DNA of 64,000 bases from Stappia sp. WLB 29 (GCF_023507705.1 NZ_JALBGD010000008.1:186001-250000), one strand, 5' to 3'. Counted from the stretch's first letter, positions 30,858 to 39,983 are shown. Program-made: numbers and translations. Notes: a model not told the origin generated them from the sequence alone.

Positions 30858-32354
30858 ATGAGCGACGGCAAGACCCCCCGCAACCGCACGACCATCGACA
30901 AGGACCTCGACAAGTTCACCTATGTCGAAGAGGCGACGACCTATCTGTCGCGCTCCTATGTCGCGCTCGGTTTCGGCTTCCTGTTTCTCGTGGTCGTCGG
31001 CAGCCTTGCCGGCCTGCTGCTGGCCGAAAATTCCCACTGGTTCCTGCTGACGGCGGCGCTGGTGCTCGGCGGCTACATGGCACTCAATATCGGCGCCAAC
31101 GACGTGGCCAACAACATGGGCCCGGCGGTCGGTGCGCGCGTGCTCACCATGGGCAGCGCCCTTGTGCTCGCCGCTCTGTGCGAAAGCGCCGGTGCGTTGC
31201 TGGCCGGCTCGGGGGTGGTCTCGACCATCGCGTCGGGCATCGTTTCGGCCGACCAGTTCGCCCATCCGGCGGATTTTCCGCTGGCGATGCTTGCCGCCCT
31301 GGTCGCCGCCGCCCTGTGGATCAACCTGGCGACCGTGATCGGCGCGCCGGTGTCGACGACGCACGCCGTGGTCGGTGCGGTGGTCGGGGCGGGGATGATT
31401 TCCGCCGGCGCGGTGGCGCTGGACGGGTTCACACTGGTCGCCATCGCCTCCGGCTGGCTGGTCTCGCCGGTCCTGGGCGGCGTTGCCGCAGCCGTCCTCC
31501 TGTCGATGATCCGGCGCTGCATCCTCGCCGGAGACGACCGTCTTGCCGCCGCGCGGCGCTGGTTGCCGGTCATTTTCGCGACGATGGCCGGCACCTTCAC
31601 CCTCTACCTGATCCTTGTCGGTCTGCCGCCGCTGCGCGGTGCCGGTCCGCTTCCGGTCGCAGCGCTTGCCCTGGCCGCTGCCGCCATCGCCTATGCCGTC
31701 TCGCGACCGGCGGTGATCCGAGCCTCACACGGGATGGACGACCGCAACCAGTCGCTGCGCAAGCTGTTCCGCCCGCCGCTGGTCGTCGCCGCCGCCATCC
31801 TCTCCTTCGCCCATGGCGCCAATGACGTCGCCAATGCGATAGGTCCGGTCGCCGCCATCTTCTCCGCTCTCGGCCAGGACGGCATCGCCGCGCCCGGCGG
31901 CGGGTTGCTGCTCCCCGTGCTCATGGTCGGCGCTCTCGGCATCTCGCTCGGCCTGCTGCTGTTCGGGCCGCGCCTCGTGCGCATGGTCGGCGAACGCATC
32001 ACCCGGCTCAACCCGATCCGCGCCTTCTGCGTCCTGCTTGCCACCGCCGCAACGGTGCTGCTCGCCAGCGCCGCCGGTCTGCCGATCTCCTCGACCCACA
32101 CCGCGGTGGGCGCGATCTTCGGTGTCGGCTTCTACCGCGAATGGACGATGAACCGGGAGCGCCGGCAGCGTCTTGCAGACAACCCTGTCGATCTCCTTGC
32201 CCAGCCCGACGTCAGCGAGCCCGCGGATATCCGCCGGCGCATGCTGGTGCGCCGCGCCCATGTTCTGACCATCGTCAGCGCCTGGATGGTCACCGTCCCG
32301 GCCAGCGGCTCGCTCGCCGCCATCGTCTGGCTGCTGCTGTCCGCTGCCCTTTGA
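30858..32354 (+). CDS. pit: PiT family inorganic phosphate transporter
   Basis: The 498-residue membrane protein carries the two inverted PiT signature repeats: GANDVANNMGPAVGA near residue 77 and HGANDVANAIGP near 317. These line the phosphate path in PF01384 symporters. A hydrophilic N-terminus of about 30 residues precedes the first helix, and a hydrophilic region of about 35 residues sits before the last helix. It should import phosphate with H+ or Na+, or a metal-phosphate complex. No PhoU-like partner gene is adjacent. A GC-rich hairpin (32359-32376) follows the stop but lacks a good T run. Confidence 0.93.
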   Translation: MSDGKTPRNRTTIDKDLDKFTYVEEATTYLSRSYVALGFGFLFLVVVGSLAGLLLAENSHWFLLTAALVLGGYMALNIGANDVANNMGPAVGARVLTMGSALVLAALCESAGALLAGSGVVSTIASGIVSADQFAHPADFPLAMLAALVAAALWINLATVIGAPVSTTHAVVGAVVGAGMISAGAVALDGFTLVAIASGWLVSPVLGGVAAAVLLSMIRRCILAGDDRLAAARRWLPVIFATMAGTFTLYLILVGLPPLRGAGPLPVAALALAAAAIAYAVSRPAVIRASHGMDDRNQSLRKLFRPPLVVAAAILSFAHGANDVANAIGPVAAIFSALGQDGIAAPGGGLLLPVLMVGALGISLGLLLFGPRLVRMVGERITRLNPIRAFCVLLATAATVLLASAAGLPISSTHTAVGAIFGVGFYREWTMNRERRQRLADNPVDLLAQPDVSEPADIRRRMLVRRAHVLTIVSAWMVTVPASGSLAAIVWLLLSAAL

Positions 32355-32488
32355 CCGCCGGTCCGGTCCTGGACCGAATTTCGGCGCAATCCTGCGCGAT
32401 TCGTGACGGCTTGACGGGAGGCTCGATCCGTCCTCACTGGGCGGAACGAGAACCGTTGTGAGTCCCGCACGGGAAGGGCAGTGAATTG

Positions 32489-33838
32489 ATGAACCGCGCA
32501 AGCTATCTGAAACAGCTGGAGGCGGACCTTGCCCGCTGGTCCGCCAAGGGGTGGATCGGCGCCGACGGGCTGGCGCAGATCCGGGCTGAGATCGGCGAGG
32601 CGCCTCCCGGCTGGTCGCGCCTTCCCGCGCTTTTCGCCGGCATCGGCACCATCTGCCTTGCACTCGCCGTCGCCGCCTTCGTCGCGGCCAACTGGGAGGC
32701 GATCCCGCGTGCGGCCAAGCTGACGGGCATTGCGGTGCTGCTGCTGGCGGCGCACGGCTTTGCCGCCGCCATGGCAGCGCGGGGGCTTCGCACCGTCGCC
32801 GACCTTGCCACCATGTTCGCGACGCTCGTCTTCGTCTCAGGTCTCGCCCTTGTCGGCCAGATCTACCACCTGCCGTCCGACTGGGCCGGCGGAGCGCTGC
32901 TCGTCGCCATCGGCGCCCTGGCCGCCGCCTGGCTCTGCGCCTCGAGGTCCTCGCTGGTGGTCGCCGCCGTCGCCTCCCTTGCCTGGCTGTCGTGGATCGG
33001 CGATCCGCCGCGCCCGACGCTGGCCGAGGTCGTCACCGCCCTGGCGCTTCTGGTCGCCTGCCTCGCCCATGTTCTGCGCATGACCTCCTTTGCCGGTCGC
33101 TGGCTGGCGCTGCTGCTGCTGGCCGGCGTCTATGGCTGGCTGTTCGCCGCCTGGCTCGACGTCAGCTATCTGCTCTCGTCGAGCGACATGGAGTTCTCCA
33201 TCCTGCCCGTCGGCGCGACCTTCGGCGCGCTGCTGGCAGTCTGGGGCTATATCCTGTCCGGTTCGCAGACGCCGACGGCGGGCCGGTCGGAAGACTTTGG
33301 CGCCCTCGCTCACTCGGCGGCGAGCTTCGGCGTGATGATCATGGTCGGCACGGTGCTGCTGAGCCTGGTGATAGGGTTCGTCGAGACGGTGTCGGAAGAG
33401 GTCGCGAGCGAGATGCCGCATGTCTGGCCGCTGCATCTGACATCTGCCCTCGTGCTCGCCGGCCTTGTCTGGCAGGGGCTGCGCAGCCCGGCCTCGCGGC
33501 CCGTCCACATGCTTGCCGCTGCCGCCGTGCTGGCGATTGCCTGCCCGCTCGTTCTGGTCTTCCTGCCGGGCAACACGGTGGTGCTGGCCGCCGTCACCCT
33601 CGCGGCCCTCGTCGCCATCAGCGCGGCCGGATCGGCCGCCTCGCTGTCCGCCTGGAGCGTCTGGGGCAATCTCGGCCTTGCCGCCGCGCTGCTCTACCTG
33701 CTCTACGAGACGGTGGGCTCGCTGCTCGGACAGTCGGTCTTCTTCTTCGTTGCCGGCCTGCTGTTGGTGGCGGTTGCCATCGTCTCGGCACGGCGCTTGA
33801 GAAAACGCTCCGTCGCAGCCGGGGAGGGCGGGCAATGA
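32489..33838 (+). CDS. DUF2157 (DUF4401-like) integral membrane protein
   Basis: The 449-residue protein begins with a soluble helical segment of about 50 residues containing the LARWSAKGWIGADG pattern of DUF2157, followed by about twelve hydrophobic helices. The ATG at 32489 is preferred over the TTG one codon before. The next gene overlaps the stop by ATGA. DUF2157 proteins are regularly paired with GDYXXLXY proteins, as here; the biochemical role of the pair is unknown. Confidence 0.85.
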   Translation: MNRASYLKQLEADLARWSAKGWIGADGLAQIRAEIGEAPPGWSRLPALFAGIGTICLALAVAAFVAANWEAIPRAAKLTGIAVLLLAAHGFAAAMAARGLRTVADLATMFATLVFVSGLALVGQIYHLPSDWAGGALLVAIGALAAAWLCASRSSLVVAAVASLAWLSWIGDPPRPTLAEVVTALALLVACLAHVLRMTSFAGRWLALLLLAGVYGWLFAAWLDVSYLLSSSDMEFSILPVGATFGALLAVWGYILSGSQTPTAGRSEDFGALAHSAASFGVMIMVGTVLLSLVIGFVETVSEEVASEMPHVWPLHLTSALVLAGLVWQGLRSPASRPVHMLAAAAVLAIACPLVLVFLPGNTVVLAAVTLAALVAISAAGSAASLSAWSVWGNLGLAAALLYLLYETVGSLLGQSVFFFVAGLLLVAVAIVSARRLRKRSVAAGEGGQ

Positions 33839-34389
33839 AGGCGCTTCTTGCCTCTCCCTGGGTCCGCTGGGGCCTTGCCGGCCTGCTGCAGCTGGCGCTG
33901 GTCGGCCTGCCGCTGGCGGACCGGCTGCAGGTTCACTGGTTCGGCGAGGAGGTGACGCTGGCGCTGCGCCCGATCGATCCGCGCGATTTGCTGCGCGGCG
34001 ACTACGTCATCCTCAATCCGGAGATCCAACTGATCGAAACCGGCATCGGCGTTCCGGCCGGCATCGCCGGCGGCGGCGACGTCTGGGTGGTGGTGGAACC
34101 GGACGAGGAGGGCATTTCCCGCGCTACCGCCGTGCTGTCGGCGCCGCCCGCCGACGGCAGCATCGCCCTCAAGGGCCGCGTGAGCAGCACGCCGGGCGCG
34201 TCCGATGCGACAATGCGCATCGACTACGGGCTCGATGCCTTCTTCGTGCCGGAGGGGCAGGGGCTGGAGATCGAGCGCCTGCCGCGCGACCGCGTGCGTC
34301 TGGTCGTTGCCGTTTCCGCGGACGGCCGCTCGGCGCCGCTGCGCCTTGTCGCCGATGGCGAGGTGCTGCTGAAGGACAGCGCGTTCTAG
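33835..34389 (+). CDS. GDYXXLXY family protein
   Basis: The 184-residue protein has one N-terminal membrane segment (about 10-30) and the family motif as RGDYVILNPEI near residue 59, in which the second Tyr of the motif is replaced. The remainder is predicted beta-rich and periplasmic. Translation is coupled to the DUF2157 gene through ATGA. The two probably form one membrane complex (inference from conserved pairing). Confidence 0.85.
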   Translation: MKALLASPWVRWGLAGLLQLALVGLPLADRLQVHWFGEEVTLALRPIDPRDLLRGDYVILNPEIQLIETGIGVPAGIAGGGDVWVVVEPDEEGISRATAVLSAPPADGSIALKGRVSSTPGASDATMRIDYGLDAFFVPEGQGLEIERLPRDRVRLVVAVSADGRSAPLRLVADGEVLLKDSAF

Positions 34390-34473
34390 CGCAGACGGGC
34401 CCAGACGCCCCGGCCGCTTTGTCGCAGCCGCCCCGGCCCCTGCCGGAGCGGTATGCGTTGATGCTTCGCCTTG

Positions 34474-34498
34474 AAAGAAGTATATCAGATACTTCTTT
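34474..34498. promoter_or_regulatory. NsrR-type operator upstream of nsrR-trHb
   Basis: A 25-base palindrome is built as 11-1-11 (AAGAAGTATAT-C-AGATACTTCTT, 34475-34497, ten of eleven positions matching), with one further A/T pair outside. This spacing and AT-rich AAG...CTT shape match known NsrR operators. It ends 13 bases before the nsrR start, just upstream of the AGGAG ribosome site at 34501-34505, so a bound repressor would block the operon. Confidence 0.7.
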
Positions 34499-34511
34499 TG
34501 AGGAGATCGGC

Positions 34512-34952
34512 ATGCGCCTGACCCTTCAGACCGACTACGCCCTGCGGATGATGATGCACCTTGCCGTCATGGACGGCGTGCTCGTCACCATCGCCGATGT
34601 CGCCGACACGTTCCGCGTTTCCCGCAATCACCTGATGAAGGTCGCGCAGGCGCTGGCCCATGCAGGTCTCGTGGAGACCGTGCGCGGGCGCAGCGGCGGC
34701 CTCAGGCTCGCCCTGCCGGCGGATCGCATCCGGGTCGGGGCGATCGTTCGCCGGCTGGAGCTGCAGACCGCGCTGGTCGACTGCTTTCCCGGCGGCAACG
34801 GCGCCTGCCGCATCGCGCCGGCCTGCCAGCTGAAACCCGCGCTGTTCCGGGCGCGCGAGGCCTTCTTCGCCGTGCTCGACGAGTACACCATCCACGACCT
34901 CGTTGCCGGCAATGCCGGCCTCGAGGACATCCTCACGGGAGAGGCGGCATGA
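34512..34952 (+). CDS. nsrR: NsrR-like nitric-oxide-sensing Rrf2 repressor
   Basis: The 146-residue protein starts MRLTLQTDYALR, the normal Rrf2/NsrR N-terminus, with a winged HTH in residues 25-65 (VADTFRVSRNHLMKV). Its three cysteines (CFPGGNGACRIAPAC) match the iron-sulfur ligands of NsrR. The Fe-S cluster is destroyed by NO, which relieves repression. AGGAG sits six bases before this ATG and rules out the longer upstream frame. The stop overlaps the ATG of a truncated haemoglobin gene, which detoxifies NO, and a palindromic operator lies just upstream, so the operon is probably autoregulated. Confidence 0.9.
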   Translation: MRLTLQTDYALRMMMHLAVMDGVLVTIADVADTFRVSRNHLMKVAQALAHAGLVETVRGRSGGLRLALPADRIRVGAIVRRLELQTALVDCFPGGNGACRIAPACQLKPALFRAREAFFAVLDEYTIHDLVAGNAGLEDILTGEAA

Positions 34953-35404
34953 GCGACATCCGCATCCGCAGCGCCGACGAGCGCCGGGCCGAGATCCAGG
35001 CTGCCGCGGCCCGGCTCGGCATCGACGACGCCTATATCTCGGTGCTGGTCGACACGTTCTATGCCCGCGTGCGCCGCGATCCCGAGATCGGCCCGATCTT
35101 CGAGGCCGAGATCGCCGGCGACTGGGAGCCGCATCTGGCCAGGATGAAGGACTTCTGGGCCTCGGTTGCGATGAATGCCGGCCGCTACAGCGGCCGTCCG
35201 GTGCCCGCGCATGTCAAGCTGACGGCCCTCGAGCCCCGGCATTTCGCCATCTGGCTCGGTCATTTCGAACAGGTCCTGAAGGAGACGACCCCGCATCCGG
35301 AGGCCGTTCCCTATTTCATGGAGCGGGCGCGCCGCATCGCGCAGAGCCTGGAATTCGCCGTCTCCGGGCTGCCCCCGATCCTCGCTAAGGGAGAACGCAC
35401 ATGA
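34949..35404 (+). CDS. Group III truncated haemoglobin
   Basis: The 151-residue protein has the trHb group III layout, with FYARVRRDPEIGPIF early, KDFWASV in the middle and the haem-binding region RHFAIWLGHFEQ around residues 90-101. Such globins are linked to NO detoxification (Cgb-like). It is translationally coupled to the NsrR repressor gene by ATGA. It should act in the cytoplasm together with a reductase not encoded here. Confidence 0.9.
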   Translation: MSDIRIRSADERRAEIQAAAARLGIDDAYISVLVDTFYARVRRDPEIGPIFEAEIAGDWEPHLARMKDFWASVAMNAGRYSGRPVPAHVKLTALEPRHFAIWLGHFEQVLKETTPHPEAVPYFMERARRIAQSLEFAVSGLPPILAKGERT

Positions 35405-35475
35405 GCACCGTCGGCCTTGTCGTCATCGGCGCGGAAGGCGGCACGTTCCTGCGCAACAGACGTCCCTGCCGGTGA
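35401..35475 (+). CDS. Very short coupled ORF or gene remnant (24 aa)
   Basis: An ATG overlapping the haemoglobin stop (ATGA) opens a 24-codon frame with a hydrophobic VGLVVIG start. It ends at TGA 35473-35475, shortly before the convergent ABC-F gene. The coupling resembles a third operon gene cut short, but the frame is too short to identify and could be chance. Confidence 0.2.
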   Translation: MSTVGLVVIGAEGGTFLRNRRPCR

Positions 35476-35511
35476 TCTTATCCCGGCTGCCGCTGCGGTT
35501 CGGGCGCGGGT

Positions 35512-37332
35512 TCAGCCCGCCCCGTCTTCCTCGGCCAGCATCTCCAGCTCCAGCCAGGTATCCTCGGCCTCGGCGAGCCTGGTCTGCAGTTCGGTGAGCT
35601 TGGCCATCAGCGTGTCGAAGCGCTTGGGGTCGCGGGCATAGAGGCTCTGGTCCTCCAGCTCGCCCTGCAGCTTGCCGATCTCCTTGCCCAGCTTCTCGAT
35701 CTCCTTCGGCAGGGTCTTCAGCTGGTGCTGCTGGGTGAAGCTCAGGCGCGACTTCTTCTTCGGCCGCTCTTCGGCGGGCTTTTCCTTCGGCGCTGAGGGC
35801 TTGGCGCCGCCCGTATCGCCCGCGCCCTTGCGCGCCGCGACGCCTTCGCCGCGCTGCGCCACCATGTCGGAATAGCCGCCGGCATATTCGCGCCACAGCC
35901 CGCCGCCCTCGGCGAACACCGTCGACGTCGCCACCCGGTCGAGGAAGTCGCGGTCGTGGCTGACCAGCAGCACCGTGCCGGGATAGTCGGACAGCATCTC
36001 CTGCAACAGGTCCAGCGTCTCCAGATCGAGATCGTTGGTCGGCTCGTCGAGCACCAGCAGGTTCGACGAGCGCGCCAGCGCCCGCGCCAGCATCAACCGG
36101 CCGCGCTCGCCGCCCGACAGCGCGACGACGGGCGTGCGCGCCTGCTCGGGCGAGAACAGGAAGTCCTTCATGTAGGAGACGACGTGCCGCGGCCCGTCGG
36201 GCAGCATCACCGTGTCGCCGCCGCTGCCCGTCAGCACCTCGGCCACGGTCTCGTCGTCCTTCAGCGTCTCGCGCGATTGGTCCATCGTCACCATGGTCAG
36301 CGACGAGCCGAGGATCACCTCGCCGCTGTCGGGCTGCAATTCGCCGGTCAGCAGCTTCAGCAGCGTCGTCTTGCCCGCGCCGTTGGCACCGACGAGCCCG
36401 ACCCGGTCGCCGCGCAGGATGCGGGTGGAGAAGTCCTTCACCACCGGCCCGTTGCCGTAGTCCTTGGAGATGCTGCGCGCCTCGATCACCCGCTTGCCGG
36501 AGACCTCCGTCTCGCCGACCGTCATCCTGACGCTGCCCTGCGGCCCGCGATGCGCCTTCTTCTGCGCGCGCAGGTCGGCGAGTTCGCGCACCCGGCGCAT
36601 GTTGCGCTTGCGCCGGGCGGTGACGCCGTAGGTCATCCAGTGTTCCTCGCGCTTGATCTTCTGCGCGAGTTTCTGCTGGTCGCGTTCCTCCTGCTCGAAC
36701 ACCTCGTCGCGCCAGGCCTCGAAATGGGCGAAGCCCTTGTCGAGCCGCCGGGCGACGCCCCGGTCGATCCACACTGTGGCCCGGGTCAGATCCGCAAGGA
36801 ACCGCCGGTCGTGGCTGATCAGCACGATGGCCGAGCGCATCGAGGCGAGTTCGCTCTCCAGCCATTCGATGGCCGGCAGGTCGAGATGGTTGGTCGGCTC
36901 GTCGAGCAGCAGGATGTCCGGCTCCGGCGCCAGCGTGCGGGCAAGCGCCGCCCGGCGCTTCTCGCCGCCCGACAGCCGTCCCGGCTCCTCGCGGCCCGTC
37001 AGGCCGAGCACGTCCAGCAGGTACTGCGCCCGGTACGGGTCGTCGCCCGGCGCCAGTCCGCCGCTCGCATAGTCGAGCACGGTCGCATAGGCGGAAAGGT
37101 CCGGCTCCTGCGGCAGATAGCGGATGGTCCGCCCCGGCTGCACGAAGCGCTCGCCGCTGTCGGCTTCCACCAGCCCTGCGGCGATCTTCAGCAGCGTCGA
37201 CTTGCCCGAGCCGTTGCGCCCGACGAGGCCGATGCGCTCGCCCTCGCCGACCTGCAGCTCGGCCGAGGTCAGGAGCGGCGTGCCGCCGAAGGTGAGGGCG
37301 ATGTCGCGAAGGTGGAGAAGGGGAGGGGCCAT
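35512..37332 (-). CDS. uup: ABC-F family ATPase (Uup-like)
   Basis: The 606-residue soluble protein has two ABC cassettes: Walker A GRNGSGKST near 40, signature LSGGEKRR near 120 and DEPTNHLD near 145; then GANGAGKTT near 320, LSGGERGR and DEPTNDLD. A charged linker separates them, and a Lys/Glu-rich coiled-coil tail (about 525-600) is typical of Uup. There are no membrane helices. ABC-F proteins act on ribosomes, and Uup also affects transposon excision. The other candidate would be another ABC-F such as EttA-like, but the coiled-coil C-terminal domain favours Uup. Confidence 0.88.
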   Translation of the reverse strand: MAPPLLHLRDIALTFGGTPLLTSAELQVGEGERIGLVGRNGSGKSTLLKIAAGLVEADSGERFVQPGRTIRYLPQEPDLSAYATVLDYASGGLAPGDDPYRAQYLLDVLGLTGREEPGRLSGGEKRRAALARTLAPEPDILLLDEPTNHLDLPAIEWLESELASMRSAIVLISHDRRFLADLTRATVWIDRGVARRLDKGFAHFEAWRDEVFEQEERDQQKLAQKIKREEHWMTYGVTARRKRNMRRVRELADLRAQKKAHRGPQGSVRMTVGETEVSGKRVIEARSISKDYGNGPVVKDFSTRILRGDRVGLVGANGAGKTTLLKLLTGELQPDSGEVILGSSLTMVTMDQSRETLKDDETVAEVLTGSGGDTVMLPDGPRHVVSYMKDFLFSPEQARTPVVALSGGERGRLMLARALARSSNLLVLDEPTNDLDLETLDLLQEMLSDYPGTVLLVSHDRDFLDRVATSTVFAEGGGLWREYAGGYSDMVAQRGEGVAARKGAGDTGGAKPSAPKEKPAEERPKKKSRLSFTQQHQLKTLPKEIEKLGKEIGKLQGELEDQSLYARDPKRFDTLMAKLTELQTRLAEAEDTWLELEMLAEEDGAG

Positions 37333-37450
37333 GTGTGTCCGGATCGGGGTTGTATCGGGAATGCCGGTGCGGGCGTGTGTCGGCAGCCTGCGGCCGCGCT
37401 GCCTCGTCGGCCTGCGCGGCTCGGCACCGTCCTAGGACGGAAAGCCGGTC

Positions 37451-38191
37451 TCAGTCCAGAGCCTTCACCCGGGTCAGCAGCGCGCGGGTCATCGCCATCA
37501 GCTTGCGCATCTCCTCGCGCGCCCGCTCCGGCTCGCGCGCCTCGACCGCATCCAGCACCTTGGCGTGCTGGCCGAGTGCGATCGGGTCGCTGACACCCGG
37601 GTCGGAGCTGATGCGGATCGAGGCCCGCAGCGCGTTCTCGATGCAGGCGCCGAGGCCCGACAGCAGCGCATTGCCGCCGGCCGCCAGCAGCAGCCGGTGA
37701 AAGCGCACGTCCGCGTCCTGGGTCGCCGGCGTGCGGTTGCCGTCGGCGATGCCCATGGCATCCAGCGCCTCGCGCAGGGCGGCGATGGTCTGCGCATCCG
37801 CGTTCCGGGCGGCCAGGGCCGCGGCCTCCGGCTCCACCATCTCGCGGATGGCGACCAGTTCGGCCAGCAACTGGCCCTGCGGCACCACCTTCTGCCGCCA
37901 GGCCAGCATCTGGTCGTCGAGGAAGTTCCAGTTCACCTCCGGCCGCACGCTGGTGCCATGCTTGGGTCGCGAGGTGATCAGTCCCTTGCCGACGAGGATC
38001 TGCAACGCCTCGCGCAGGCAGGTTCGGCTGACGCCGAGGCTGCCCAGCAGTTCGGCCTCCGTCGGCAGCGTCGTGCCCGGCTGGTAGGTGCCGTCGAGAA
38101 TGCGCAGGGCAAGCGTTTCCGCCACTGCCGACTTGAGATTGCCGCGCATCGGCTGGGATGCGGCCGGCAGGCTGGTCTGGTCTTTCTGCAT
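37451..38191 (-). CDS. GntR/FadR-subfamily transcriptional regulator (FCD)
   Basis: The 246-residue protein has an N-terminal winged HTH (about 18-88, TLPTEAELLGSLGVSRTCLREAL) and a helical FCD effector domain (about 95-235). The FCD metal-site pattern is present, with an Asp and His in DADVRFHR. The effector is probably a small carboxylic acid or sugar acid. It is not next to a metabolic operon; the divergent neighbour is an L,D-transpeptidase, so its target is not evident from context. No clear palindrome was found in the 237-base gap upstream. Confidence 0.85.
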   Translation of the reverse strand: MQKDQTSLPAASQPMRGNLKSAVAETLALRILDGTYQPGTTLPTEAELLGSLGVSRTCLREALQILVGKGLITSRPKHGTSVRPEVNWNFLDDQMLAWRQKVVPQGQLLAELVAIREMVEPEAAALAARNADAQTIAALREALDAMGIADGNRTPATQDADVRFHRLLLAAGGNALLSGLGACIENALRASIRISSDPGVSDPIALGQHAKVLDAVEAREPERAREEMRKLMAMTRALLTRVKALD

Positions 38192-38428
38192 TGTCCCGAT
38201 CAGGCTGGAGCTTCGCCGCCTATGCCTTCCGCTATTGCACCGCGCAAATCAAGCAAAAGCGCCGGATCCTTGCGCGGCTTGCCGTCGCGACAGGGCGATC
38301 ACGCGACATTTATCGAATCTTCGGATGCGTTGCGCGCCTGCACTCGCGAAAGCTCCCCTGATCGGATATTCAGGCAGGAGCTTCGCGGTGCCAGGGCGAA
38401 GCACCATCGGGAGCTTGGATCGACCAGC

Positions 38429-39193
38429 ATGGACGCTGATACCAAAGACATTCGCCAGATTGCGGGCCGGATCGCGGACCGGAGCGGGGAGCCGCTGCGG
38501 CTCAGCCGGCGCGCGCTCATCATCGGCGCCCCGCTGGTGCTGGCCGCCTGCCAGAGCTCGGGCATCGCCACGACAGGTGCCGCCGTCACGCCGGCGGTCG
38601 CCAAGGGCCCGCCGCTGCCGGGCGAGGATTTCGACTACGCCAAGGCCTATGCGGCGGTGACCGATTACGATTTCAAGGTGCCTGCGCTCGCCTACAAGAA
38701 GTTCGACCGCAAGTACTGGCGCCAGGTCGTCGACTACGACAGCCGCCATCCGGCCGGCACCATCGTCGTCGACCCCTATGGCAAGTTCCTCTACTGGACG
38801 CTGCCGGGCGGCAAGGCGCTGCGCTACGGCATCGGCGTCGGCAAGGCGGGCTTCGCCTGGTCGGGCGACGCCAAGGTCCGCGTCAAGCGGGTGTGGCCGC
38901 TCTGGCGCCCTCCGCGGGAAATGATCGCCCGCAACCCGCATCTCGAGAAGTACTGGAAGGACGGCTATCCGCGCGGCCCGCAGAACCCGCTCGGGGCACG
39001 CGCCCTCGACCTGTGGCAGGGCAGCGTCGACACGCTGTACCGCATCCACGGCACCAAGGAGCCGAACAGCATCGGCCGCAGCGTGTCGTCGGGCTGCATC
39101 CGCATGTGGAACCAGGACATCATGGACCTGTTCGAGCGGGTGCCGACCCACACCAACGTGGTGGTGCTCGGCAAGCCGTCCGCAAGTTCCTGA
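38429..39193 (+). CDS. L,D-transpeptidase lipoprotein (YkuD family)
   Basis: The ATG at 38429 gives 254 residues. Residues 25-41 form a twin-arginine-containing signal ending in the lipobox LAAC (Cys41), so the protein is a lipoprotein. The YkuD catalytic domain carries HGT around 204 and SSGCIRM with the catalytic Cys at 223. It should form 3-3 cross-links in peptidoglycan, or attach proteins to it, in the periplasm. The frame open upstream of this start (from 37565) is antisense to the FadR-type gene and is not real. Confidence 0.9.
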   Translation: MDADTKDIRQIAGRIADRSGEPLRLSRRALIIGAPLVLAACQSSGIATTGAAVTPAVAKGPPLPGEDFDYAKAYAAVTDYDFKVPALAYKKFDRKYWRQVVDYDSRHPAGTIVVDPYGKFLYWTLPGGKALRYGIGVGKAGFAWSGDAKVRVKRVWPLWRPPREMIARNPHLEKYWKDGYPRGPQNPLGARALDLWQGSVDTLYRIHGTKEPNSIGRSVSSGCIRMWNQDIMDLFERVPTHTNVVVLGKPSASS

Positions 39194-39235
39194 TCGGCGC
39201 TTCGAGCGTGAGCCGGCGGCATGTCCGCCGGCGCC

Positions 39236-39943
39236 TCATCCCTTGAGCCGGCGCGCCTGTGCCGTATCCGCCCGTGCCAGCGAGGCGACGAAGTCGTTGA
39301 ACCGCTCGCCCTGAATCAGGATATGCGAGCGCAGCGCGCCTTCGGCCTTGCGGTCGTCTCCCGCGATGATCGCATCGACGATCGCCTGGTGCTCGCTCAG
39401 CGAATTTCCCACACGATTGCGCACTCTCAGCTGAAGCCGGCGATACGGCTTCAGGCGGTTCTGCAGCGCCCGTGCCTGGTCGGCGAGGAAGCCGTTGCCG
39501 CTGCCGCGATAGATCGTGTCGTGGAACGTCTCGTTGGCGTAGAAATAGGCGTCCGGCTCGCCCGCATCCGCCGCCGCCGTGCAGGCCTCGTGCGCCGCCA
39601 GCAGGTCCGCGTGGTCCCCCGCCGTCATTCGCCGGCAGGCGAGCCTTGCGCACATCGCCTCCAGCTCCGCCATCACCTCGAACATCTCGATCAGCCGCGA
39701 GACGCCGATCTCCTGCACGAAGGCGCCGCGCCGGGGGCGGATCTCAACCAGCCCGGAAGCCGACAGCTCGATCAATGCTTCGCGGATCGGCGTGCGCGAA
39801 ACGTTGAAGCGCTTGGCCAGCGACACCTCGTCGAGGCGCGTTCCGGGCGCGAAGACACCGGTCGCGATGTCGTATTCCAGCGCTTCGCGCAGGATCTGGG
39901 CAGTGCGCAGGGTGGGTCTTTGGGTGTTCGAAGGTGCATCCAT
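39236..39943 (-). CDS. matR: GntR/FCD regulator of malonate utilisation (MatR/GtrA type)
   Basis: The 235-residue protein has a GntR winged HTH (about 15-80, SLAKRFNVSRTPIREAL) and an FCD domain whose FHDTIYRGSGN stretch supplies a metal-site histidine. It is divergent from a TRAP transporter / malonyl-CoA decarboxylase / malonyl-CoA synthetase operon. The palindrome in the shared gap matches the reported MatR site half TCTTGTA. It most likely senses malonate or malonyl-CoA and represses the operon. The name rests on context plus operator, not on sequence comparison. Confidence 0.82.
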   Translation of the reverse strand: MDAPSNTQRPTLRTAQILREALEYDIATGVFAPGTRLDEVSLAKRFNVSRTPIREALIELSASGLVEIRPRRGAFVQEIGVSRLIEMFEVMAELEAMCARLACRRMTAGDHADLLAAHEACTAAADAGEPDAYFYANETFHDTIYRGSGNGFLADQARALQNRLKPYRRLQLRVRNRVGNSLSEHQAIVDAIIAGDDRKAEGALRSHILIQGERFNDFVASLARADTAQARRLKG

Positions 39944-39969
39944 CTTGCCATTTTATGCGACCGCTGAAT

Positions 39970-39983
39970 TCTTGTATACAAAA
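39970..39983. promoter_or_regulatory. matO-like operator
   Basis: The sequence TCTTGTA/TACAAAA contains the perfect ten-base palindrome TTGTATACAA (39972-39981). From memory, the MatR site of Rhizobium leguminosarum bv. trifolii is the inverted repeat TCTTGTA/TACACGA. The left half is identical here and the right half shares TACA. It lies 26 bases upstream of matR and 134 bases upstream of matP. Confidence 0.65.
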
